The notes under the pieces: model-generated
Told to the model about the DNA's origin: nothing
The model's database searches: none
Seen by the model: the letters and a program-made list of their open reading frames with translations, nothing else
Assembly: GCF_006335115.1 (NCBI RefSeq)
Contig: NZ_VDMJ01000006.1
Location: 219,883-264,701 of the forward strand
DNA: 44,819 bases
Direction of reading: 5' to 3'
Source of the DNA: Streptomyces sp. NP160
GTDB lineage: Bacteria; Actinomycetota; Actinomycetes; Actinomycetales; Quadrisphaeraceae
Part shown: piece after piece, positions 32,195 through 39,693 of the stretch
Layout of the letters: each line of letters begins with the position of its first letter
How positions within the stretch are numbered: the first letter of the stretch is position 1
Position numbers and translations under genes: made by a program

Positions 32195-32459
32195 CCGTGG
32201 CTCCACGGGAGTCGCCGGGAGGGTGTCTGCTCGCCCTCGGGACAGTCTGGTGCGCGGAAGGCCGCCGAGCGAAGGGCTGGGCGCCAGGAGGTGGTGCGCC
32301 GGTGGCGCGGGGTGCCACCGTGGAGGAGCGCCGAGGGGTTCTCCGGGACCCCCTCGGCGAAGCCCGGGCGGGTTCCACCCCCGAGCCCACCCGGGCGCCC
32401 GCCGCCCCCTGCGCCGCGGTCGAGGGGCGCGCGGCACCGACGCCGCCCACACTCGGAGG
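32195..32459. promoter_or_regulatory. Divergent intergenic region with two hairpins
   Basis: No gene is credible between the AraC start and the CDGSH leader. Two inverted repeats stand out: GGTGGC/GCCACC at 32301-32319, and GCCGAGGGG/CCCCTCGGC at 32330-32358 with an 11-base loop. CACACT at 32448-32453 looks like a -10 for the plus strand. CCGTGGCTCCACGG at 32195-32208 abuts the araC-type start and may be an operator. Confidence 0.4.
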
Positions 32460-32510
32460 ATGAGGCTCGTCCTGCGCGACGGGGCGGAGGCGCCCGAGCA
32501 TGCCGGCTGA
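32460..32510 (+). CDS. Possible 16-residue leader ORF overlapping the CDGSH gene
   Basis: ATG 32460 lies exactly six bases after the -10-like CACACT box, as at other apparently leaderless genes here. It encodes MRLVLRDGAEAPEHAG before TGA at 32508-32510. The CDGSH start codon (32500) lies inside its last codons in another frame, so ribosomes finishing the leader could re-initiate on the CDGSH gene. It may be a translation-coupling leader or chance; the evidence is positional. Confidence 0.35.
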   Translation: MRLVLRDGAEAPEHAG

Positions 32511-32709
32511 CCCGGTCACCCGCGTCGTCGTGACGGGCGAGGGGCCGCTGCTCGTCGACGGTCCCCTCGAGGTGGAGCTCCCCGGCGGTGCTCGCGTGCG
32601 CTCCGACCGCCCCGTCGTGGCCCTGTGCGCCTGCGGGAACAGCCGTCGCTACCCGTTCTGCGACACCAGCCACCGCCGCCGCGTCCGCACCCGCCAGGAG
32701 CCGTCATGA
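32500..32709 (+). CDS. CDGSH iron-sulfur domain protein (mitoNEET-like)
   Basis: A 69-aa protein that is essentially one CDGSH domain. VVALCACGNSRRYPFCDTSH provides the CxC...C..H pattern, three cysteines and one histidine that hold a redox-active, labile 2Fe-2S cluster. Asp replaces nothing essential (the FCDTSH block is canonical). The N-terminal half is a small beta-sheet region (TRVVVTGEGPLLVDGPLEVE). It would act in the cytoplasm in electron or cluster transfer. Its stop overlaps the next start (ATGA), so it is translationally coupled to the haem-oxygenase-like protein and likely serves as its redox partner. That partnership is inference from coupling. Confidence 0.88.
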   Translation: MPADPVTRVVVTGEGPLLVDGPLEVELPGGARVRSDRPVVALCACGNSRRYPFCDTSHRRRVRTRQEPS

Positions 32710-33752
32710 CCGACACCGCGACAGACCCGGCGACCGACCCCGCGGCCGGCGCGCGCACCAGCGCGCCCCCGCTGCCCGGCGCTCGCGGGCCGCTCTCGGA
32801 GGCGGTCCTCGCCCACCTGCGCGGACCGTCGGGCGCCCTCGCCGGCGCCTGCGCGCCCCACCTGGACGCCGCCGACCCGTACGGCGACGACCTGCAGCTC
32901 GCGCTGTACGCCTGCTACGAGCTGCACTACCGCGGGTTCGAGGGCGTCAGCGACGACCTCGAGTGGGACCCCGCGCTCATCGCCCTGCGGCGACGCCTGG
33001 AGGAGCGCTTCCTCGCGGCGGTCCGCGGTGACGTCGCCGGTGGCGACGACGTCGCGGGCGAGGTCGACGCCCTGCTCGTCGAGGACGTCGACGCCGTCGG
33101 GGTGTCCGCCCACCTGCGCCGGCGCGGTGAGCTGTGGCAGCTGCGGGAGCACGTCGCCCTGCGCTCGACCTACCACCTCAAGGAGGCCGACCCGCAGGCG
33201 TGGGTCATCCCCCGGCTCGACGGTCCGGCGAAGGCGGCCCTGGTCACCGTGGAGCACGACGAGTACGGCGCCGGCCGTCCCGAGCGCATGCACGCCCGGC
33301 TCTTCGCCGACATGATGCTCGAGCTCGGGCTGAGCGACCGCTACGGCGCCCACGTCGACGTCGCCCCCGCGGCCGTGCTCGCCGAGGTCAACCTCATGTC
33401 GCTGTTCGGCCTGCACCGCGCGCTGCGCGGTGCCCTGGTGGGGCAGTTCGCGGCGGTGGAGCTGACCTCCTCGCCCGGGTCGGCGCGGATGGTCAGGGCG
33501 GCGGAGCGCCTCGGCTGCGGGCCGGCCACGGTCGGCTTCTACGCCGAGCACGTCGAGGCGGACGCCGTGCACGAGCAGGTGGTGCGCCGCGGCGTCATCG
33601 CGCCGCTGCTGGCCGCCGAGCCGCACCTGGCCGCGGACGTCGTGCTGGGGATCCAAGCGGCCGGGCTCCTCGACGCCCGGCTCACCGAGCACCTCCTGGG
33701 CGCCTGGTCGCAGGGCCGGTCCGCGCTGCGCGGGCCGCTGCCGGAGGACTGA
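32706..33752 (+). CDS. Iron-containing redox enzyme (haem-oxygenase-like diiron fold, HDO type)
   Basis: A 348-aa helical protein of the 'iron-containing redox enzyme' family, part of the haem-oxygenase-like diiron oxygenases/oxidases (relatives of UndA, BesC, SznF and CADD). Likely iron ligands lie in YACYELHYRGFEG, LVTVEHDEYGAG with PERMHARLFADMM, and YAEHVEADAVHEQVV, giving Glu/His/Asp residues at the usual helix positions. NLMSLFGLHRALRGALVGQ and AVELTSSPGSARMVRAAERL are conserved in the family. Substrate unknown. The 3' end is marked by a strong hairpin. The pair with CDGSH suggests a two-component oxygenase whose electrons arrive through the 2Fe-2S protein. Confidence 0.82.
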   Translation: MTDTATDPATDPAAGARTSAPPLPGARGPLSEAVLAHLRGPSGALAGACAPHLDAADPYGDDLQLALYACYELHYRGFEGVSDDLEWDPALIALRRRLEERFLAAVRGDVAGGDDVAGEVDALLVEDVDAVGVSAHLRRRGELWQLREHVALRSTYHLKEADPQAWVIPRLDGPAKAALVTVEHDEYGAGRPERMHARLFADMMLELGLSDRYGAHVDVAPAAVLAEVNLMSLFGLHRALRGALVGQFAAVELTSSPGSARMVRAAERLGCGPATVGFYAEHVEADAVHEQVVRRGVIAPLLAAEPHLAADVVLGIQAAGLLDARLTEHLLGAWSQGRSALRGPLPED

Positions 33753-33787
33753 GCGCTCGGCCGCTCGCCTCAGGGGCGGCCGAGCGC
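33753..33787. terminator. Bidirectional hairpin terminator
   Basis: A perfect 12-base inverted repeat (GCGCTCGGCCGC and its complement) with an 11-base loop starts one base after the diiron-protein stop. It overlaps the last codons of the convergent SpoIIE gene. Confidence 0.75.
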
Positions 33788-36466
33788 CCCGGGGCCGTCG
33801 TCGACCCCGCCGGGGAGGCGCCGGGGTCCGGCCTCGGGCGGGCGCGGCCGGTCCTGCGGGTACAGCCGCACGGCCACCAGCGCCACGTCGTCCTCGGTGC
33901 GGTCGGACAGCATCCGCTCCAGCACCGCGTCGCACAGGGCGTTCGCGTCGAGGTCGAGCGCAGCCAGGTCGGCGAGCACCGACCGCAGCCGCGCGAGGCC
34001 CTCCTCGAGCGACTGCCCGCGGCGCTCGACCAGGCCGTCGGTGTACAGCAGCACCGTCGAGCCGCGCGGCAGGACCGCGACGTGCTCGTGGCGGTCGGTC
34101 CCGGGGAGGACTCCCAGCAGCAGGTCCGCCACGTCGGCGGCCAGCTCGTCCACCGCGCCGTCGGGGAGCACCACCACGGGGGGCGGGTGGCCGGCGTTGG
34201 ACCACCGCAGCACGGTGGCGCCGCGGGCCTCGTCGTCGTCGGTCTGCTCCAGCCGCGCCACCACGGCGGTGGCGGTGGTGCCCACCCCGAGGGTGCGCAT
34301 CACCTCGTCGACCTGGCTGAGCAGCGCCGCAGGGCCGGTGGGGGCGACGGCGCCCAGGCCCCGCAGCAGGGTGCGCACCTGGCTCATGGCCGCCGCGGCC
34401 TGGGTGTCGTGACCGACGACGTCGCCGATGACGAGCACCGTGGCGCCGCCGGGCTGCAGGAAGGCGTCGTACCAGTCACCTCCCACCTGGGCCGCCTCGG
34501 CAGCCGGGGTGTACCGGACCACCACGTGGGTGTGGTCGGGCTCAGGTGGCGCGGTGAGCAGCGAGCGCTGGAGGCCCGACGCGAGGTCGCGCTGCTGGCG
34601 GTAGAGCCGGGCGTTGTCCAGGGCCAGACCCGCCCTTCCCGCGACGTCCACGGCGGTGTCCAGCTCCTCCGGGCTGAGGGGGGCGCGCTGCGCGCCCGCG
34701 AACAGGCTGAGCACCCCGAGCGTGCGCCCGCGGGCGCGCAGCGGCACCACCGCGCCGTGCGCGGGGGCCAGGCGGGTCAGCACGTCCACGGCCTCAGGGT
34801 CGCTGAGCGCAGCGGAGACGGCGGCCGTGGCGTCGCCGGGGACGACGACGGGCCGGCCGGTCGCCAGTGCCCGCAGGAGGAACGCCTCGGGCCTCAGGGC
34901 CTGGAGCCGCAGCCCGGCGTACTGCTCGACCAGCGCCTGCTGGCCGGGGTCGACGTGGGCGCCGCCGACGTCGCGCAGCCCGCGGACCCCGCCCGCGGCG
35001 GGGCGTCCGCTGACGTCCGGGTGGTCGTCGTCGACCAGGGTGACCAGCGCCCAGTCGCCGAGCCCGGGGACGACCAGCCGGGCCAGCTCCCTCAGGGCCT
35101 GCTCGGCGTCCAGGTGCTCCACCAGCGCGGTGGTGACGTCGGCGATGAGGGCGGTCCTGCGCGCGGCGGCGGCGGCGGCGTCCTGGGCGCGGCGGCGCTC
35201 GGTGATGTCCAGGAAGTAGACCGAGAGCCCCTCCGCGGTGGGGACGGCGCGCACCTCGTACCAGGCGTCCAGCGGTGCCGGGTAGTGGGCCTCGAAGGTG
35301 ACCGGCTCTCCGGTGCGGACCGCCCGCCGGTAGTGGGTCTCGAAGTCCGAGGAGACCGACGCCGGGAAGAGGTCCCACATGCTGGCGCCCAGGAGCTCGG
35401 CGCGGGAGAGCTGCAGGAGGCGCTCGGCGTGGGTGTTGACGTAGGAGAACCGCCAGGACCGGTCGAGGGCGAAGAAGGCCGCGTTCATGGCCTCGTGCAC
35501 GGCGGCGACGGCGGCCTCGCCGGCTCGGGTGCCGGTGATGTCCAGCGTGGCGCCGAGCAGCCGCTCCACGTGGCCGTCCGGCCCGCGCAGCGGCCGGCCC
35601 TTCGCGCTGATCCACCGGGTGGCGCCGTCGGGCAGCAGCACCCGGTACTCGCACTCGAAGTCGGTGGCCCCCTCGATCGACGCCGTGAGGGTGCGCGAGA
35701 CGCGCTCGAGGTCGTCGGGGTGGACCCGGTCGTTGAACGCCTCGATGGTCCTGTCGAACTCCTCGGGGGAGTAGCCGAACTGCTCCACCAGGCGCTCGTC
35801 CCAGTGCAGCTGGCCGGTGGTGAGGTCCCAGTCGAACGAGCCGACCCCCGCCGAGGCGATCGAGAGGTCCCACAGCAGCCGGCGGGCCTCCTCCTGCACG
35901 GGTGCCGTGGTCGAGGACGCGAGCTCCAGGGCGGTGGTGGCGAAGGCAGCCAGCTGCTCGAGCACCCGCTGCTCCTCGGCGGTCCAGCGGCGCGGCAGCG
36001 GGTCGAAGACGCACAGGGCGCCGGTCACGCGACCGTCCGCGGAGACGAGCGGTGCCGCGAGGTAGGCGCCGACGGGCCCGGACGCGACAGCGGGCAGACC
36101 TGCCACCCTCCCGTCCGCGGACGTGTCGTCGATGACCACGACGCCGCGGCTGACCGCTGTCAACGAGCACAGCGCCTCGTCGAGCGGCACCTCCTCCGCC
36201 AGCCCGCGGGCCAGGCCGGCCGCCGCGGCGATGGTCTGCACCTCGGTGAGCAGGGAGACGTGCGCCGCGGCCGTCCCCAGGAGGTGCATCGCGAGCTCCG
36301 CCAGGTGCTGCAGCGCGGGAGCGGCCGCGGCGTCCGCCGCCAGGCGGGCGGCCGCGCGGCTGGACGGCAGACCACCGGCGGACGGCAGGGGCCTCGTGAT
36401 GCGCCGGGGCGCCTGGTCTCCTGCAGCTGTCACGACGGGTCCGCCTCCACGAAGCCCGACGCTCAT
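33770..36466 (-). CDS. GAF-PAS-PAS-GAF-SpoIIE phosphatase (RsbU/RsbP-like)
   Basis: An 898-aa multidomain PP2C phosphatase. Domains in order: GAF (about 45-165, GPVGAYLAAPLVSADGRVTG), PAS (about 205-315, FDWDLTTGQLHWDERLVEQF, FECEYRVLLPDGATRWISAK), PAS (about 325-435, AAFFALDRSWRFSYVNTHAE), GAF (about 455-640) and SpoIIE PP2C (about 665-875). The phosphatase metal ligands are in VGGDWYDAFLQPGG and VIGDVVGHDTQAAAAMSQVR, with LRWSNAGHPPPVVV and LLLYTDGLVERR-type motifs (here VLLYTDGLVERRGQ) and DRTEDDVALVAVRL. It should dephosphorylate a STAS antagonist after sensing a signal through PAS/GAF. No membrane helix. ATG 36466. It is divergent from the second phosphatase, which also has the SpoIIE domain. 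Confidence 0.92.
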   Translation of the reverse strand: MSVGLRGGGPVVTAAGDQAPRRITRPLPSAGGLPSSRAAARLAADAAAAPALQHLAELAMHLLGTAAAHVSLLTEVQTIAAAAGLARGLAEEVPLDEALCSLTAVSRGVVVIDDTSADGRVAGLPAVASGPVGAYLAAPLVSADGRVTGALCVFDPLPRRWTAEEQRVLEQLAAFATTALELASSTTAPVQEEARRLLWDLSIASAGVGSFDWDLTTGQLHWDERLVEQFGYSPEEFDRTIEAFNDRVHPDDLERVSRTLTASIEGATDFECEYRVLLPDGATRWISAKGRPLRGPDGHVERLLGATLDITGTRAGEAAVAAVHEAMNAAFFALDRSWRFSYVNTHAERLLQLSRAELLGASMWDLFPASVSSDFETHYRRAVRTGEPVTFEAHYPAPLDAWYEVRAVPTAEGLSVYFLDITERRRAQDAAAAAARRTALIADVTTALVEHLDAEQALRELARLVVPGLGDWALVTLVDDDHPDVSGRPAAGGVRGLRDVGGAHVDPGQQALVEQYAGLRLQALRPEAFLLRALATGRPVVVPGDATAAVSAALSDPEAVDVLTRLAPAHGAVVPLRARGRTLGVLSLFAGAQRAPLSPEELDTAVDVAGRAGLALDNARLYRQQRDLASGLQRSLLTAPPEPDHTHVVVRYTPAAEAAQVGGDWYDAFLQPGGATVLVIGDVVGHDTQAAAAMSQVRTLLRGLGAVAPTGPAALLSQVDEVMRTLGVGTTATAVVARLEQTDDDEARGATVLRWSNAGHPPPVVVLPDGAVDELAADVADLLLGVLPGTDRHEHVAVLPRGSTVLLYTDGLVERRGQSLEEGLARLRSVLADLAALDLDANALCDAVLERMLSDRTEDDVALVAVRLYPQDRPRPPEAGPRRLPGGVDDGPGALGRP

Positions 36467-36624
36467 GCTCGACGTCGCGGGTGGCCGGTGCTCGACCGGT
36501 GCACCATCCTCGCGCAGCCCGGCGGGTGCCTGCGCCCCCGAGGGGGCGGTGTCCGGGAAGGCGCCCCGAGATCGGGCGCGTCGGGCATCCTGTCCACCGT
36601 GGGGATGACTCGGGCAGCGACCTG
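36467..36624. promoter_or_regulatory. Divergent promoter region of the two SpoIIE phosphatase genes
   Basis: A 158-base gap between two start codons. The plus strand has CATCCT at 36587-36592 as a possible -10 and no clear Shine-Dalgarno sequence before GTG 36625. CCCCCGAGGGGG at 36535-36546 is a perfect 12-base palindrome. Nothing else stands out. Confidence 0.3.
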
Positions 36625-37899
36625 GTGATCAGCGGTGGTGAGGACCACCCGCTGAGGCCGGCTCCCCGGTGGGCGTGGATGGGCGTGGCGGCCTGCGCGG
36701 CGCTGGTCGCCCTCGACCTGGGGTCGGGCGCCCTGTCCGGTGACCGGGTCGCCTCCAACGTCGCCGGGACCCTGGCGCTGGCCCCCACGCTGACGGGCAT
36801 CGGCGGGTCGCGGCGCCACGTCGGCCTGGTCGGCGCCGCGGCCACCGCCTCGGCGGTGCTCATCTGCCTCCTCGACGGCGTGCCCCTCCTCACGGGGGCG
36901 GTCCGCTGCGCCGTCGTCGCCGTCGCGGCGGTGGTGGTCGCGCTCGTGGCGGGTGCGCGCCAGCAGCAGCTGGCCCAGCTGCAGGACCGCCGGCAGGCCG
37001 CGCGCACGCTGCAGGCCGCGATGCTCACCGAGCTGCCCCAGCCCGACCACCTGCAGCTGGCCTCGCGGTACCTGCCTGCCAGCAGCGGGGACCAGGTCGG
37101 CGGCGACTGGTACGACGCGCTCGTGGACGCGCACGGCTCGACCGTGCTGGTCATCGGGGACGTCGTCGGCCACGACATCCGCGCCGCGGCGACCATGGGG
37201 CAGGTGCGCGCGGTGCTGCGCACCTGCGCCGTGCAGGGCGGACGGGCGCCGTCCCAGGTGCTGGCCGCCACCGAGGTGGCCCTCGACCGCCTGGGCCTGG
37301 ACGTGCTGGCCAGCGCCACCGTGGTGCGCATCGACCAGAGCCCCGTGGAGGCCGAGCGCGGGCTGCGGCGCATCACGTGGTCCAGCGCCGGCCATCCGCC
37401 GCCGGTGCTGCTGGTGCCGGCACCGCGCGGGGGCTCGGGCGCGCAGGCCCAGGTCCTGCGCCACGGGGGTGATTGCTCCCCCGGCTCGGCGGTGCAGAGC
37501 GGGGAGCAGGGGGCCGACGTGCTGCTCGGCGTCGGCAGCGGGCACGCGAGGGTCGACCACTCCTGCGAGGTGCCGCCCGGCGCGACGCTGCTGCTCTACA
37601 CCGACGGGCTGGTGGAGCGGCGCGACGCCGACCTCGACGTCGGCACTGCGGCGCTGTGCCGGGTCCTCGAGGCCGAGGGGTCCCTCGGCCTGGAGGACCT
37701 CCTCGACGAGGGGCTGCGCCAGCTGGTCGGCGACGAGCACGGGGACGACGTGGCGGTCCTCGCTGTGCGTGCGCACAGCGAGGACGGCCCCCGTCCGGCG
37801 GAGGCCGGCCCGTCCCACGGAGCCGGCCCCGCCGACGCCGACGGGCTGCCGCCCGCCCCTGACGCGGCGCCCCTGGCGCCGCGGCTCGCGACCGGCTGA
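36625..37899 (+). CDS. Membrane-anchored SpoIIE/RsbU-type PP2C phosphatase
   Basis: A 424-aa protein. The first 115 residues contain four hydrophobic segments (AWMGVAACAALVALDLGSG, AGTLALAPTLTGIGG, HVGLVGAAATASAVLICLL, CAVVAVAAVVVALVAGA). A helical linker (QQLAQLQDRRQAARTLQAAM) and a SpoIIE PP2C domain (about 140-390) follow: VGGDWYDALVDAHG, LVIGDVVGHDIRAAATMGQV, ITWSSAGHPPPVLL, LLLYTDGLVERRDAD and DEHGDDVAVLAVR. All metal-binding aspartates are present. A 40-residue Pro/Ala-rich tail ends it. No sensor domain is evident outside the membrane helices, which may themselves sense. Start GTG 36625. It is divergent from the GAF-PAS phosphatase, possibly antagonistic or redundant inputs to one STAS pathway. 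Confidence 0.88.
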   Translation: MISGGEDHPLRPAPRWAWMGVAACAALVALDLGSGALSGDRVASNVAGTLALAPTLTGIGGSRRHVGLVGAAATASAVLICLLDGVPLLTGAVRCAVVAVAAVVVALVAGARQQQLAQLQDRRQAARTLQAAMLTELPQPDHLQLASRYLPASSGDQVGGDWYDALVDAHGSTVLVIGDVVGHDIRAAATMGQVRAVLRTCAVQGGRAPSQVLAATEVALDRLGLDVLASATVVRIDQSPVEAERGLRRITWSSAGHPPPVLLVPAPRGGSGAQAQVLRHGGDCSPGSAVQSGEQGADVLLGVGSGHARVDHSCEVPPGATLLLYTDGLVERRDADLDVGTAALCRVLEAEGSLGLEDLLDEGLRQLVGDEHGDDVAVLAVRAHSEDGPRPAEAGPSHGAGPADADGLPPAPDAAPLAPRLATG

Positions 37900-37965
37900 G
37901 GCTCGTACCGGGACGCGTCGGGGGCCTGCCGTCCGCGGGGCTACAGCCCCTGCCGATAGACGAGC

Positions 37966-38382
37966 ATGAGCACCGCCCGTGGACGCGACCGGAGCGCCGG
38001 CCCCGACGTCGAGGCGCTCCAGGCCGCCTGCGAGCAGCTCGTCCGGACCGCGGCGGACCCGTCTGCCGCGCGCGCTCTCGTCGTCCGGGTGTGGGCCCTC
38101 GGAGCGGCTGCGGCCGACGACCTGCTCCTCGACCTGTGCGACGTCGCGGCGAGCAGCGCCGCGCGCACCGGGGCGGAGCCGAGCGCCGCCGACCTGCTCG
38201 ACGCGCTGGGACGCCACGACGCCGCCGGGCAGCTTCGCACCGCCGTCGACCGCGGTGTGGCGGAGCACCGGGAGGCGGGGGCCCGCGCCGCGCGCGCAGA
38301 ACGCGCTGCGGACGCGGCTCGCGCCGTCGTCCGCATCGCGACGGTCACCCACCACCGACGCGTCCGGACCAGCGCGGCCTGA
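37966..38382 (+). CDS. Hypothetical helical protein
   Basis: A 138-aa protein with no signal peptide or membrane segment, rich in Ala and Arg, and predicted to be mostly helical (ALQAACEQLVRTAADPSAAR, DDLLLDLCDVAASSAARTG, AEHREAGARAARAERAADAA). I recognise no domain. ATG 37966 follows the small hairpin GGGGCT/AGCCCC (37937-37950) and a CGATAG box six bases upstream. It is transcribed in the same direction as the upstream phosphatase with a 66-base gap, so it may be regulated separately. GC-rich third positions support coding. Confidence 0.6.
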   Translation: MSTARGRDRSAGPDVEALQAACEQLVRTAADPSAARALVVRVWALGAAAADDLLLDLCDVAASSAARTGAEPSAADLLDALGRHDAAGQLRTAVDRGVAEHREAGARAARAERAADAARAVVRIATVTHHRRVRTSAA

Positions 38383-38422
38383 AGCCGCGCCGACCGCCGC
38401 GCGTCGAGCGGCCGGGCGCCCG

Positions 38423-39490
38423 TCAGCGGCGAGGCAGCGACCTGTCCGCGACCAGTCCGGTGACCAGGGCGTAGACGGCCTTGTGGACGACGTCGACGAC
38501 GAGGTCCGGGCGCGACCACGTCCACGGCGGCGCCCCGACGCCGGTGCCGTTCTCCAGGGTCTGGTCCACGGCGAGGCGGACCCCGGTGAAGACGGGCCAG
38601 GCCGCCGCGCCGCGCAGTCCGCGCTGGGCCATCACGGCCCGCAGCACCCCGACCGCCGCGCCCTGCCCGTAGTGCATCACCCAGACCACCGGCGTGCTGT
38701 CGTGCACGTCGCGACCCAGCAGCGCCTGCAGGGTGTGCGCCGGCATGAAGGAGCCGGTGCGGCCCGTCACCGCCTGCTCGGCCTTCTCCGTCGCCGTCAT
38801 CGCCGCCGCTCCCAGCGCCCCGGCGAGCAGGCCCACCACCACCGTGCGCCGGCCGGTGCCGACGGGGGCCACCGCGTCGACGGCGTCCTTGACGCGGTCG
38901 GAGGCGGCCAGACCGAGGGCGGCCAGCGCGTTCCACGGCGGCCGGCGGGAGACCTTCGGGTGCGGACGGGTCGGGGAGGCGGTGCGCGCCGCCTCCCAGG
39001 CGGCGCCGATGGCCTGCAGCTCGGCGTCGTCGGCCACCTGCTGCAGGCGGGGCAGCAGGTCGTCCTCCTCGTCGTGGGCGTCGTGGCGGATGACGGCGAA
39101 CGCCTCGCGGACCTGCGCGTCGTAACCGGGGGCGCGGGGGTCGGCGCGCTGCAGCGCGTGCAGGAGGTCGTTGACCTGCTGGTGGTCGCCCTCGATGTGG
39201 GCGGTCAGCTCGTCCCCGGCGTCGGGGAAGTGCTTGCGGTAGGCCGGGAAGAGCACCACCTCCTCGGCGAAGGCGTGGCGCAGGGCCCGCTCGCCGAGCT
39301 CGGCGACGATGCGGCCGCGGGCGTCGGGGTCGGGCTCGTCGTCGTAGGCGCGCATGAGCTCGTCGAGCGCGCGGTGGTCGGCGCTCTGGCGGTCCACGAT
39401 CGAGCCGGGTCCCCCGCGCTGCCGCTCGCTCTGGTCGGGCACCGGCACGAGCCAGCTCTTCCTCGGCCGGTCGTTCTCGTCCTCGCTCAC
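38423..39490 (-). CDS. Hemerythrin HHE domain fused to a membrane-associated C-terminal domain
   Basis: A 355-aa protein. Residues about 30-165 form an HHE hemerythrin domain with diiron ligands in SADHRALDELMRAY, RHAFAEEVVLFPAYRKHFP, AHIEGDHQQVNDLLHALQ and IRHDAHDEEDDLLPRLQQVA. After a Pro-rich linker, a C-terminal domain (about 210-355) has glycine-rich hydrophobic stretches (RTVVVGLLAGALGAAAMTAT, GQGAAVGVLRAVMAQRGLRG, HKAVYALVTGLVADRS), suggesting membrane association. HHE proteins bind oxygen, nitric oxide or iron. The fused region has no function I recognise. GTG 39490 is chosen because GGAGG is eight bases upstream and the protein then begins VSEDENDRPRKSW; the open frame further upstream lacks such support. 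Confidence 0.8.
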   Translation of the reverse strand: MSEDENDRPRKSWLVPVPDQSERQRGGPGSIVDRQSADHRALDELMRAYDDEPDPDARGRIVAELGERALRHAFAEEVVLFPAYRKHFPDAGDELTAHIEGDHQQVNDLLHALQRADPRAPGYDAQVREAFAVIRHDAHDEEDDLLPRLQQVADDAELQAIGAAWEAARTASPTRPHPKVSRRPPWNALAALGLAASDRVKDAVDAVAPVGTGRRTVVVGLLAGALGAAAMTATEKAEQAVTGRTGSFMPAHTLQALLGRDVHDSTPVVWVMHYGQGAAVGVLRAVMAQRGLRGAAAWPVFTGVRLAVDQTLENGTGVGAPPWTWSRPDLVVDVVHKAVYALVTGLVADRSLPRR

Positions 39491-39693
39491 CGTCGTCCCC
39501 TCCGGGGTCGTCGCGGCGGCGCTGGTCTCACCGTGCTCCCTCCGTCCTACCCCAGCCCGCGCACGGCCGCACCTGCGGCTGTCGCCGCCGACCGGGCCCG
39601 GTGGTCGTGCCGCAGGAGGTGCTGCGGCGTGCTCGTGACCCGTCAAGGCGGGGCCCGATGAGGCCGATGGTGGAGGAGGAGGAGGGGGGACGA

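Noticed and set aside
32179-32463. Possible 94-residue plus-strand gene in the AraC/CDGSH gap
   Set aside because: No ribosome site, low-complexity Ala/Pro/Arg translation, and it overlaps the hairpins and promoter elements.
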